64,000 nucleotides of DNA from positions 50,267-114,266 of the forward strand of contig NZ_DATMGA010000021.1 of NCBI RefSeq assembly GCF_035555955.1. Reading direction: 5' to 3'. The position numbers were made by a program, and so were the translations under genes. Below the pieces are notes generated by a model. That model was not told the origin of the DNA. It was given only the letters and a program-made list of their open reading frames with translations, and did no database searches. The stretch comes from Eoetvoesia sp035555955. Lineage in GTDB: Bacteria; Pseudomonadota; Gammaproteobacteria; Burkholderiales; Burkholderiaceae_B. Shown one piece after another: positions 25,375 through 33,095 of this stretch (position 1 is its first letter; each line of letters opens with the position of its first letter).

Positions 25375-26259
25375 TCAGGCCGCGGCCAGGGATTGGCGCA
25401 TTTTCTTGAGCGCGGCCGCTTCGATCTGGCGGACGCGTTCGGCCGAAACGCCGAATTCGGCGGCCAGTTCGTGCAGCGTGGCGCCGCCCTCGTCCTGCAG
25501 CCAGCGCGCTTCGATGATGCGGCGCGAGCGCGGATCCAGGACCTGCAGGGCATCGGCCAGGCCGGCACCCTGCTGATCGTCGTGGAACCGGCGCTCGAGC
25601 ACCTGGGTGGGCTCTTGCGCGTCGTCGGACAGGTAGGCGATGGGCGCAAATGCGTCTTCGTCGTCGTGCGGGCTTTCCAGGGCCATTTCGTGGCCGGACA
25701 TGCGCACTTCCATTTCGCTGACGTCTTCAGGCCGAACATTGAGCTCGGCGGCGATTTCCTGGATCTGCTCGGGATTGAGCGCGGAACCGTCGGGGCGCAT
25801 GCGGCGCAGATTGAAGAACAGCTTGCGCTGCGCCTTGGTGGTGGCTACCTTGACCATGCGCCAGTTGCGCACCACGTATTCGTGGATTTCGGCCTTGATC
25901 CAGTGCACGGCAAACGAGACGAGGCGCACGCCGCGATCGGGGTCGAAGCGCTTGACGGCCTTCATGAGGCCCACATTGCCTTCCTGGATGAGGTCGGCAT
26001 GCGGCAGGCCATAGCCCAGGTATTGACGGGCGATGGAAACCACCAGCCGCAGGTGCGAAAGAATAAGCTGGCGCGCCGCGTCGAGGTCGGTGTCGTCGCG
26101 CACTTTTTTGCCCAGCTCGATTTCTTGCTGGTGCGTGAGAACGGGCAGGCGATGGACGGCGCTTATGTAGGCTTCGATGGTGCCAAGCGCGCCAGGGTTT
26201 GCAATGGCCGCTGTCAAGGCCGTATTGGACAAGGCCAGGGAATGCGAACTGGATGTCAT
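25375..26259 (-). CDS. rpoH: RNA polymerase heat-shock sigma factor sigma-32
   Basis: RpoH directs transcription of chaperone and protease genes. The protein has 294 residues. Region 1.2/2 spans about 25-130 (LTHQQEIELGKKVRDDTDLDAARQLILSHLRLVVSIARQYLGYGLPHADLIQEGNVGLMKAVKRFDP-like sequence). The RpoH box follows near 131-145 (QRKLFFNLRRMR), and region 4 at about 220-285 has LDPRSRRIIEARWL and the helix-turn-helix TLHELAAEFGVSAERVRQIE. A perfect CIRCE operator lies 44 bp upstream of the start, so HrcA repression is very likely. A terminator lies about 200 bp downstream. Confidence 0.97.
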   Translation of the reverse strand: MTSSSHSLALSNTALTAAIANPGALGTIEAYISAVHRLPVLTHQQEIELGKKVRDDTDLDAARQLILSHLRLVVSIARQYLGYGLPHADLIQEGNVGLMKAVKRFDPDRGVRLVSFAVHWIKAEIHEYVVRNWRMVKVATTKAQRKLFFNLRRMRPDGSALNPEQIQEIAAELNVRPEDVSEMEVRMSGHEMALESPHDDEDAFAPIAYLSDDAQEPTQVLERRFHDDQQGAGLADALQVLDPRSRRIIEARWLQDEGGATLHELAAEFGVSAERVRQIEAAALKKMRQSLAAA

Positions 26260-26302
26260 CGTTTTGGGCGATCCTTAGAAAGAAAAACCACGTTATCAGA
26301 TA

Positions 26303-26329
26303 TTAGCACTCTGTTGCCGAGAGTGCTAA
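26303..26329. promoter_or_regulatory. CIRCE element (HrcA operator) upstream of rpoH
   Basis: TTAGCACTC-N9-GAGTGCTAA is a perfect match to the CIRCE consensus, at 26303-26311 and 26321-26329. It lies 44 bp upstream of the rpoH start codon and overlaps a TAATAT -10-like hexamer on the minus strand. HrcA binds CIRCE and releases it when chaperones are titrated by heat. Confidence 0.93.
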
Positions 26330-26536
26330 TTTTATGACTGCCCCATAGGGAAAAAGTTCTGAAAACAGCCCGGATTTCAATTATTTAAATTGTTTCTCCG
26401 GAAAGGTCCGCGCGAGGCTCTAGCTGATAATAATTCCCATTTCATGTAGAATTAAGCGGTTTTTTGCCACGGCCAACCCAACCGGCTCTTTACACCCGCG
26501 CACCAGCACCGCCCCTACCTTATTTTGCAACCCCGT

Positions 26537-27163
26537 ATGAAGCCCTCGCCTTCAGTTCGCCGCCGTACTTATTGGCTTAAAACCCTGCATCAATGGCACT
26601 GGATGAGCTCCGCCTTGAGTCTGATCGGGCTGATCCTGTTCGCGGCCACCGGCCTTACCCTGAACAACGCTGCCCTGTTCGAAAGCGCGCCTTCGGTCAT
26701 CACCCGCCACGCCACCATGCCCCAGAACCTGCTGCAGGAACTGCCGCCGCCGGCCTCGGCCAAAAAGGGCAAGCTGCCCGCCACTGCCGAAACCTGGCTC
26801 GACCAGCAACTGGGCATCCGCATACATGGCCGGCCGGCCGAGTTCTCGGCCGACGAAGTCTACGTATCGCTGCCCGAGCCCGGCGGCGACGCCTGGCTTT
26901 CCATCGACCGGGCCAGCGGCGAAGTCGAATACGAGCACAGCAGCCGCGGCTGGATCGCCTACCTGAACGATCTGCACAAGGGCCGGGACACCGGCGTGGT
27001 CTGGAGCTGGTTCATCGATATTTTCGCGGTGGCCTGCCTGATTTTCGGACTGACCGGCCTGCTGCTGCTGAAGTTGCATTCCAAGAACCGGATCTCGACC
27101 TGGCCCATGGTGGGCCTGGGCCTGGTCTTTCCCGCCGTCCTGCTGATACTTTTTAGCCACTAA
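26537..27163 (+). CDS. PepSY-associated membrane protein of a flavinylation cluster
   Basis: The protein has 208 residues from the ATG at 26537. Helix 1 is at about 22-45 (MSSALSLIGLILFAATGLTLNN) following the typical LKTLHQWHWM, a periplasmic PepSY-like region carries DAWLSIDRASGEVEYEHSSRGWIAYLNDLHKGR, and two helices close the protein (WFIDIFAVACLIFGLTGLLLL and WPMVGLGLVFPAVLLILF). This is the PepSY_TM-like family, thought to pass electrons across the inner membrane through haem-binding histidines. It is 2 bp from the DUF2271 gene, so it probably supplies electrons to the flavinylated partner. That role is inferred from gene clusters elsewhere. Confidence 0.85.
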   Translation: MKPSPSVRRRTYWLKTLHQWHWMSSALSLIGLILFAATGLTLNNAALFESAPSVITRHATMPQNLLQELPPPASAKKGKLPATAETWLDQQLGIRIHGRPAEFSADEVYVSLPEPGGDAWLSIDRASGEVEYEHSSRGWIAYLNDLHKGRDTGVVWSWFIDIFAVACLIFGLTGLLLLKLHSKNRISTWPMVGLGLVFPAVLLILFSH

Positions 27164-27165
27164 CC

Positions 27166-27687
27166 ATGAAACACCTGCTCAAGACCACTCTCGCATGCGC
27201 CCTGGCCGGCATTTCCGGCGCCGGCGCCCAGGCCGCGGAAATGACCATCCAGGTCACCATTCCGCGCATCGACGCCACCGAATACCATCGCCCCTACCTG
27301 GCGGTCTGGCTGGAAAGCGCCGACAAGAAAACCGTGCGCGACATCGCCGTCTGGTACGAACAAAAGAACACCAAGAACGAAGAAGGCAAGAAGTACCTCA
27401 AGGACCTGCGCCAATGGTGGCGGGTCAGCGGGCGCAGCCAGGGTGCGCCGGCCGACGGGGTAAGCGGCGCCACCCGCGCGGCGGGGGTTCAAACCATACG
27501 CGTCGACAGCAAGCAGTTGGCCGGGCTGCCCGCCGGCAACTACGAACTGTCGATCGAGGCGGCGCGCGAAAAAGGCGGACGCGAACTGCTGCGCCTGCCC
27601 CTGGCCTGGCCACCCGCCAAGGCCGATACGCAAACCGTCCAGGGCCAGCACGAACTGGGCGCCGTCGAGATCAAGGTAGCTCCGTAG
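27166..27687 (+). CDS. DUF2271 periplasmic flavoprotein (covalent FMN acceptor)
   Basis: The protein has 173 residues with a signal peptide cleaved near AQAAE (residues 21-25). The domain contains IPRIDATEYHRPYLAVWLE, then the motif D97-GVSGA-T103. This fits the ApbE flavinylation consensus DxxxGA(T/S), in which FMN is joined to the last Thr. DUF2271 proteins with ApbE and DUF4198 partners form a recognised extracytosolic flavinylation system. The protein is thus expected to carry redox-active FMN in the periplasm and take electrons from the PepSY membrane protein encoded 2 bp upstream. Its electron acceptor is unknown. Confidence 0.82.
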   Translation: MKHLLKTTLACALAGISGAGAQAAEMTIQVTIPRIDATEYHRPYLAVWLESADKKTVRDIAVWYEQKNTKNEEGKKYLKDLRQWWRVSGRSQGAPADGVSGATRAAGVQTIRVDSKQLAGLPAGNYELSIEAAREKGGRELLRLPLAWPPAKADTQTVQGQHELGAVEIKVAP

Positions 27688-27817
27688 GCAGCCCGCAACC
27701 CTGGCGCCGCCAGGATCGGGCCGTAACCATTCCATTCTGGCTCTTCCGGGAGCCGCCGCTCAACACCCGGCCACGGGCAAGCCCGTCGCCTTCCATGTTT
27801 TTTTGGAGATCCGCGTC

Positions 27818-28618
27818 ATGAAACGTTTCGCCACCCCACTACTGGCCCTGGCCTTTCTTTTGCCCGCCGCCACGCAAGCCCACGATATCTGGATCGTTCC
27901 CTCCGCCACCGTCTTGTCGGGCGACGAAGGCTGGGTCACCGTGGACGCGGCCGTCGGCAACGACAAGTTCTACTTCAACCACCGGCCCATGAACCTGAGC
28001 GCCCTGCAGATCACCGGCCCCGACGGCAAGCAGGTCGAAGCGGAAAACAAATTCAGCGGCGAACTGCGCAGCGGCTTCGACGTCCACCTGACCACGGACG
28101 GCACCTACCGCATCGCCATCGCCAGCGACGGCGCCACGGCACGCTGGAAGGAAGACGGAAAGATGAAGCGCTGGTTCGGCCCGGCCGCCGACCTCGCCAA
28201 GAAGGTGCCGGCCAAGGCCGAGGGGCTCGAAGTGCAGGAACGCGTGAGCCGCGTCGAGACCTTCGTCACCAAGGGCAAGCCCACCGCCATCGGCAAGATC
28301 GACAAAGGCATCAGCCTGATTCCCGTCACCCACCCCAACGATCTGTTCTCCGGCGAACACGCCAAGTTCATCGCCACCATCGATGGCAAGCCCGCCGCCC
28401 AGATTCCCGTCGAGATCGTGCCAGGCGGCAGCCGCTACCGCGACACGCTGAACACCATCAAGCTCACTACCAACGACAAGGGCGAGTTCGAAGTGAAATG
28501 GCCGCAGCCCGGCCAATACTGGCTGCATATCTCCAGCCAGGACCAAAAGACATCGGTGCCCCAGGCCAGCAAGCGCTCCCTGCTGTATTCGGCCACGCTG
28601 GAAGTCCTGCCGCAATAA
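27818..28618 (+). CDS. DUF4198 periplasmic protein
   Basis: From the ATG at 27818, after TTGGAGA, the protein has 266 residues. A signal peptide (ALAFLLPAATQAHD, cleavage near residue 21) is followed by HDIWIVPSATVLSGDEGWVTVDAAVGND, the usual start of mature DUF4198, whose N-terminal histidine can bind a metal. A C-terminal Ig-like domain spans about 165-265 (GISLIPVTHPNDLFSGEHAKF, TNDKGEFEVKWPQPGQYWLHI). DUF4198 members occur with nickel or cobalt transport and with flavinylated DUF2271 proteins. Here the neighbours favour the latter; a metal-binding link to the flavoprotein is possible. Confidence 0.82.
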   Translation: MKRFATPLLALAFLLPAATQAHDIWIVPSATVLSGDEGWVTVDAAVGNDKFYFNHRPMNLSALQITGPDGKQVEAENKFSGELRSGFDVHLTTDGTYRIAIASDGATARWKEDGKMKRWFGPAADLAKKVPAKAEGLEVQERVSRVETFVTKGKPTAIGKIDKGISLIPVTHPNDLFSGEHAKFIATIDGKPAAQIPVEIVPGGSRYRDTLNTIKLTTNDKGEFEVKWPQPGQYWLHISSQDQKTSVPQASKRSLLYSATLEVLPQ

Positions 28619-28663
28619 GCCATCGAGGCGCGCGGCGGCCACACCCCTGAAGGCGGCGGAAAC

Positions 28664-29752
28664 ATGAACCGGCCAGACGACACCGCAGACCGGGCGGTTT
28701 CCTCCACTCCAGATCTCCGGCCCCGTCTCCATGGCCGCGCCGGCGTCTACGCGCAATTGCGGGGCGAGAGCATGGGCACGACCTGGACGGTCCAGTACGC
28801 TATCCCGCGCGAAGCGGCGCACGAAAACGGCGCCCCCGGCGCCGGTGGGCCAGACGCCGACGAGGGGCCGGGCGGCAGGCCTGCCGAAAATCATGGCCTG
28901 CCGCTGCAGCAGGCCATCCAGGCCGCGCTGGATCGCGTCGTCGATCAAATGAGCACCTGGGAACCGGACAGCGTGATCAGCATGTTGAACCGGGCCGAGC
29001 CGGGCTGGTATCAAATACCGGCGGAATTCTTCCACGTCTTGCAGCGCGCCCTGCAGATCGCCGAACAATCGGACGGCGCCTACGACCCAACCATGGGGCG
29101 GCTGACCGATCTATGGGGTTTCGGACCGAAAGGCCCTGTGCAGGAACCTCCCGCGCAAGCGGAAGTCGTCGCCGCGCTATCCTCGGCCGGCTGGCGCCGC
29201 ACCGCCCTGAACGAGCCGCTGCGAGGCGTCTGGCAGCCCGGCGGCCTGCAATTCGACCTGTCGTCCATTGCCAAGGGCTACGGCGCGGATGAAATCGCCC
29301 GCGTGCTGGACGAGCACGGCACCGAGCACTACCTGGTGGAGCTGGGCGGCGAACTGAAAGCCAGGGGCCGGAATCCACAAGGCGCGCAATGGGCCCTGGA
29401 TATCGAGACGCCCGGCCACGCCTCGTCGAGCTTCCCCCTGACCCTCACGGATTGCGCCATCGCCACGTCGGGCGACTACCGCCGCTGCTTCCACCACCAT
29501 GGGCGGCGCTATGCGCACACGCTGGATCCACGCACCGGCCATCCCTTGCGGCAGGCCCTGGAATCGGTCAGCGTCTTGCACGCGCAATGCATGGTGGCCG
29601 ACGGCCTGGCCACCGCCCTGCTGTGCCTGGACCTGGAAAAAGGACTGGCGCACGCGCGCCGGCACAAGATACCGGCCCTGTTCATGAGCCGCAGCGGCCA
29701 GGAGCTGGCCCTGGACTGGACCGACGAATTCTGGATACTGGGCGGGCGCTAG
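28664..29752 (+). CDS. apbE: FAD:protein FMN transferase
   Basis: ApbE cleaves FAD and attaches FMN to Thr/Ser of target proteins. The protein has 362 residues. Family motifs are GESMGTTWTVQY (35-46), DRVVDQMSTWEPDSVISMLN near 90, PTMGRLTDLWGFG near 143, QFDLSSIAKGYGADEIA near 196 and the metal-site SGDYRRCFHHHGRRYAHTLDPRTGHP near 268. Two oddities are visible: no signal peptide or lipobox at the N-terminus, although the expected target is secreted, and a Gly/Pro/Glu-rich insertion at about 48-80. It ends the flavinylation cluster. Confidence 0.92.
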   Translation: MNRPDDTADRAVSSTPDLRPRLHGRAGVYAQLRGESMGTTWTVQYAIPREAAHENGAPGAGGPDADEGPGGRPAENHGLPLQQAIQAALDRVVDQMSTWEPDSVISMLNRAEPGWYQIPAEFFHVLQRALQIAEQSDGAYDPTMGRLTDLWGFGPKGPVQEPPAQAEVVAALSSAGWRRTALNEPLRGVWQPGGLQFDLSSIAKGYGADEIARVLDEHGTEHYLVELGGELKARGRNPQGAQWALDIETPGHASSSFPLTLTDCAIATSGDYRRCFHHHGRRYAHTLDPRTGHPLRQALESVSVLHAQCMVADGLATALLCLDLEKGLAHARRHKIPALFMSRSGQELALDWTDEFWILGGR

Positions 29753-29847
29753 CTCCGGCAACCAGCCGCTACATCCGTTTCATCAAAAGCAAGGCCGTGT
29801 CGAATCAAGACGCGCCGTGAACGAAACCCGCAGCCCCCGTCATGCCA

Positions 29848-30282
29848 TCAATGCGCAATGATGGCGCGCAGCATGTCGACCAGGCGATCGGCATGATCGG
29901 GGTCGAGCTTTTCCAGGATGCGGTGCTGATGCTGCAGGGCGCTGTCGCACAGGCCGCGAATGAGCTTGGTGCCCTTGGGCGTGATGGTGACCAGGGTCTG
30001 CCGCCGGTCGGAACGCACGGTTTGCAGGGTAACCAGGCCTTCGGCCTCGAGGCGGGGCAGCACCTTGCTTAATGTTGGCTGCTTGGTGATGGCCAGCTCG
30101 GCCAGCGCGCCCACGGTTTCCCCTTCGCCTTCGATGAGGCTGCCCAAGACCCGCCACTCGGTGACTGTAAGCCCCGCATTGCGGACTTCGATGTGGAATT
30201 CGGCGGAAATGCGGTGGCTGGCCAAGGCCAGCACGGAAGCCAGATAGCGGTGTACGAAACGGGGTTGCTCTACTTTTTGCAT
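29848..30282 (-). CDS. MarR family transcriptional regulator (divergent to indole-acid cluster)
   Basis: From the ATG at 30282 the protein has 144 residues. The winged helix-turn-helix (about 35-105) shows LTVTEWRVLGSLIEGEGETVGALAELAITKQPTLSKVLPRLEAEGLV-like order, with the wing TVRSDRRQTLVTITPKG. MarR proteins repress catabolic or efflux genes until an aromatic acid binds. It is divergent from iorA, with a 397-bp shared control region holding an imperfect palindrome and a good sigma70 promoter, so it very probably controls the 30.7-43.5 kb cluster. MarR control is also known for iad-type auxin degradation loci. Confidence 0.9.
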   Translation of the reverse strand: MQKVEQPRFVHRYLASVLALASHRISAEFHIEVRNAGLTVTEWRVLGSLIEGEGETVGALAELAITKQPTLSKVLPRLEAEGLVTLQTVRSDRRQTLVTITPKGTKLIRGLCDSALQHQHRILEKLDPDHADRLVDMLRAIIAH

Positions 30283-30335
30283 TGCTCTACCTGAGACCCG
30301 ACCGTCAACTCGCAAGCATTGCAGACGACCAAAAT

Positions 30336-30352
30336 ATACTGCACTGCAATAT
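30336..30352. promoter_or_regulatory. Candidate MarR operator
   Basis: ATACTGCA-C-TGCAATAT is a 17-bp dyad with seven of eight positions pairing around a central C. It lies 54 bp upstream of the marR start, where an autoregulatory operator would be expected. The dyad is visible; binding is inferred. Confidence 0.45.
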
Positions 30353-30530
30353 GCCGGTGCGGACACGCCACAGTGAAGAAAAAATCGTATTCCAATTGCG
30401 CGTATGCGTCAATGCGGGACAAGCCGTGGGCAGGCCGGGAAGAGGCCCGCGCGACGGCTTTTCCCGAGCCTTCCTAATGGTTTGCCCTGATAGGCAATCG
30501 ACCGGCATATCAGTTAAATTTTCAAAGTAT

Positions 30531-30579
30531 ATGAATTTTCATGTTTCTCATTGACAAGGGAATGCTTCACTCCTAAAGT
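30531..30579 (+). promoter_or_regulatory. Candidate promoter and operator of the iorA cluster
   Basis: A consensus -35 TTGACA (30551-30556), 17 bp and TAAAGT (30574-30579) give a convincing sigma70 promoter about 100 bp upstream of iorA. Just upstream, ATGAA-TT-TTCAT (30531-30542) is a short dyad, and AATTTTCA is repeated next to it. These could bind the divergent MarR protein. Confidence 0.55.
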
Positions 30580-30679
30580 ATTTGAGACACACACCAGAAT
30601 CAGTCCAGAGCGCGCATCGCCGCACGTTCGGATCGGGTCGAATCACGGCGAGAATCAAGCAGCCCGGCAGGAGTCCAAC

Positions 30680-33082
30680 ATGGCAGAGCGTTCATTCAAG
30701 AAAGAAGTCCAGCAACTACGTATCGGGGCGGGCGAAGAGTTCCGCGGAGAAGGCATATTGGCCGTCACCAAGGCCCTGCTGCAGTCAGGTGTCAGCTACG
30801 TGGGCGGCTACCAGGGCTCACCCATTTCCAACCTCATGGACGTGCTGGCCGACGCCCAGGACATTCTCGAAGAACTCGGCGTGCACTTCGAAACCAGCGC
30901 CTCCGAGGCCACGGCCGCCGCCATGCTGGCGGCTTCCGTCATGTATCCCATACGCGGCGCGGTCACCTGGAAATCCACCGTGGGCACCAACGTGGCATCC
31001 GACGCCCTGGCCAACCTGTCGTCGGGCGGCGTCACCGGCGGCGCCCTGGTCGTCGTGGGCGAAGACTACGGCGAAGGCTCCTCCATCATGCAAGAGCGCA
31101 CCCACGCGTTCGCCATGAAATCCCAGCTCTGGCTGCTGGACCCGCGCCCCAATCTCGAAAGCATGGTCAAGGCCGTCGAAGACGGCTTCCAGCTTTCCGA
31201 AGCCAGCAACACGCCAGTCATCCTGCAATTGCGCATCCGCAGCTGCCACGTGCACGGCCGCTTCACGGCAAAGGCCAACCAGCGCCCGCAATACACGCTG
31301 GCCGAAGCCATGGCCAACCCGGTGCGCGACGTCAACCGCATCGTGCTGCCGCCGGCTTCCTTCCTGCACGAGCGCGAGAAAGTCCAGAACCGCTGGCCGG
31401 CCGCCGTCAACTTCATCAAGGAAAACCAGCTCAACGAGTTCTTCGACGGCGATCTGGAAGACCTGGGCCTCATCCTGCAGGGCGGGCTGTACAACGGCGT
31501 CATCCGGGCGCTGCAGCTTCTGGGCCTGGCCGACCACTTCGGCAACAGCCGCATCCCCTTGTACGTGATGAACGTCACCTACCCGGTGGTCGACGACGAG
31601 GTCATCGACTTCTGTAAAAACAAGAAAGCCGTACTGCTTCTTGAAGAAGGCCAGCCCAACTTCATCGAGCAGAACATGAACACCATCCTGCGCCACGCGG
31701 GAATCAACACCATCTTGTCGGGCAAAGACCTTCTGCCCCTGGCCGGCGACTACACCACCGCGGTGGTGCGCGACAGCCTGCAAAAATTCCTGGAGGCGCA
31801 TCAGCCCGACGTCCTGCCTTCGCTCGAACCGGCCGGCTACGCTTTGCCCAAGACCCCCAAGGTCCGGCCCGCCGAAGCCCCTGCCACCCCGGCCAAGCCC
31901 ATCGAAATCAACGAGATTTCCCGCCCTGCGCCCTCCGCCCAGGCAGCGCCCGCCCATGCGCACGTCGCCCAGGCCCTGATCGCCGAGGCGCTGGTCGAAG
32001 AACAGGAAGCGGAACTGCTGGTGGCCGAACCCACAGCCGAACAGGCGGCCGTCAACGGCGGGCAGCTCAGCGCCGCGCCGGCCTCGGGCAACGGCGCCCT
32101 GGCCTTGCAGGAACAGGTAAAAAGCCTGTCCACCGTGGTGCCGCCACGTCCGCCCGGATTCTGTACGGGCTGCCCCGAACGGCCCATTTTCGCGGCCATG
32201 ACCCTGGCGCAGGAAACCCTGGGCCAGCACCATATTTCCTGCGACATCGGCTGCCATCTGTTTTCCATCCTGCCGCCGTTCAACCTGGGCGCCACCACCA
32301 TGGGCTACGGCCTGGGCGCGGCCAGCGCGGCCGCCTTCAACGTGCCCTCCTCCAAGCGCTCCATCTCGTTCATGGGCGACGGCGGCTTCTGGCACAACGG
32401 CCTGGCATCGGGCATAGGCAACGCCGTCTTCAATAAATACGACGGCGTCATCATCATCGTCGACAACTACTATTCCGCCGCCACCGGCGGCCAGGACATC
32501 CTGTCCTCGCGCGCCTTCAACAAGCGCCGCGCCACCAACAACCCCATCGAGGAGGCCGTCAAGGGCGTGGGCGCGAAATGGGTGCGCACGCTCGACCGCA
32601 CCTACGACGTCACGAAAATGCGGGCCACCATCGAAGACGCCCTGACCACCAAGGAAAAGGGCCCGAAAATCATCATCGCCCAATCCGAGTGCATGCTGAA
32701 CAAGCAGCGGCGCGTCAAGCCGCAGTTCAACAAGGCGGTCAAGGAAGGCAAGCGCATGGTCAAGGAACGCTTCGGCGTCGACCCCGACGTCTGCACCGGC
32801 GACCACGCCTGCATCCGGCTTTCGGGCTGCCCCTCGCTTACCATCAAGGAAAGCGCCGATCCGCTGCGCGAAGACCCCATCGCCTACGTCGACAACACCT
32901 GCGTGGGCTGCGGCAACTGCGGCGAGGTCGCGCACGCGGCCGTGCTGTGCCCGTCGTTCTATCGCGCCGACATCGTCAACAACCCCAGCAAATGGGACCT
33001 GTTCATGGCCAAAATGCGCCAAAGCATCATCGGTTTCCTGCAAGCCCGCCGCAGCAGCCGCCAAGCCCAATACTCCTTGTAA
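30680..33082 (+). CDS. iorA: Indolepyruvate:ferredoxin oxidoreductase alpha subunit-like (IorA)
   Basis: These TPP/Fe-S enzymes oxidatively decarboxylate aryl 2-oxoacids to acyl-CoA. From the ATG at 30680 (GGAG site) the protein has 800 residues. Pyrimidine-type domain: residues 10-190 (GYQGSPISNLMD, HFETSASEATAAAM). TPP domain: about 490-680 (CTGCPERPIF, SCDIGCHLFSILPP, MGDGGFWHNGLASGIGNAVFN, VDNYYSAATGGQ). The C-terminus has Fe-S cysteines, including CVGCGNCGE and a later CPSF. An Ala/Pro/Glu-rich linker of about 100 residues (389-490) makes it longer than usual. I infer that its substrate is isatinate (2-aminophenylglyoxylate) or indolepyruvate. iorB starts 13 bp later. Confidence 0.88.
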   Translation: MAERSFKKEVQQLRIGAGEEFRGEGILAVTKALLQSGVSYVGGYQGSPISNLMDVLADAQDILEELGVHFETSASEATAAAMLAASVMYPIRGAVTWKSTVGTNVASDALANLSSGGVTGGALVVVGEDYGEGSSIMQERTHAFAMKSQLWLLDPRPNLESMVKAVEDGFQLSEASNTPVILQLRIRSCHVHGRFTAKANQRPQYTLAEAMANPVRDVNRIVLPPASFLHEREKVQNRWPAAVNFIKENQLNEFFDGDLEDLGLILQGGLYNGVIRALQLLGLADHFGNSRIPLYVMNVTYPVVDDEVIDFCKNKKAVLLLEEGQPNFIEQNMNTILRHAGINTILSGKDLLPLAGDYTTAVVRDSLQKFLEAHQPDVLPSLEPAGYALPKTPKVRPAEAPATPAKPIEINEISRPAPSAQAAPAHAHVAQALIAEALVEEQEAELLVAEPTAEQAAVNGGQLSAAPASGNGALALQEQVKSLSTVVPPRPPGFCTGCPERPIFAAMTLAQETLGQHHISCDIGCHLFSILPPFNLGATTMGYGLGAASAAAFNVPSSKRSISFMGDGGFWHNGLASGIGNAVFNKYDGVIIIVDNYYSAATGGQDILSSRAFNKRRATNNPIEEAVKGVGAKWVRTLDRTYDVTKMRATIEDALTTKEKGPKIIIAQSECMLNKQRRVKPQFNKAVKEGKRMVKERFGVDPDVCTGDHACIRLSGCPSLTIKESADPLREDPIAYVDNTCVGCGNCGEVAHAAVLCPSFYRADIVNNPSKWDLFMAKMRQSIIGFLQARRSSRQAQYSL

Positions 33083-33095
33083 AAGAAAACGCATC

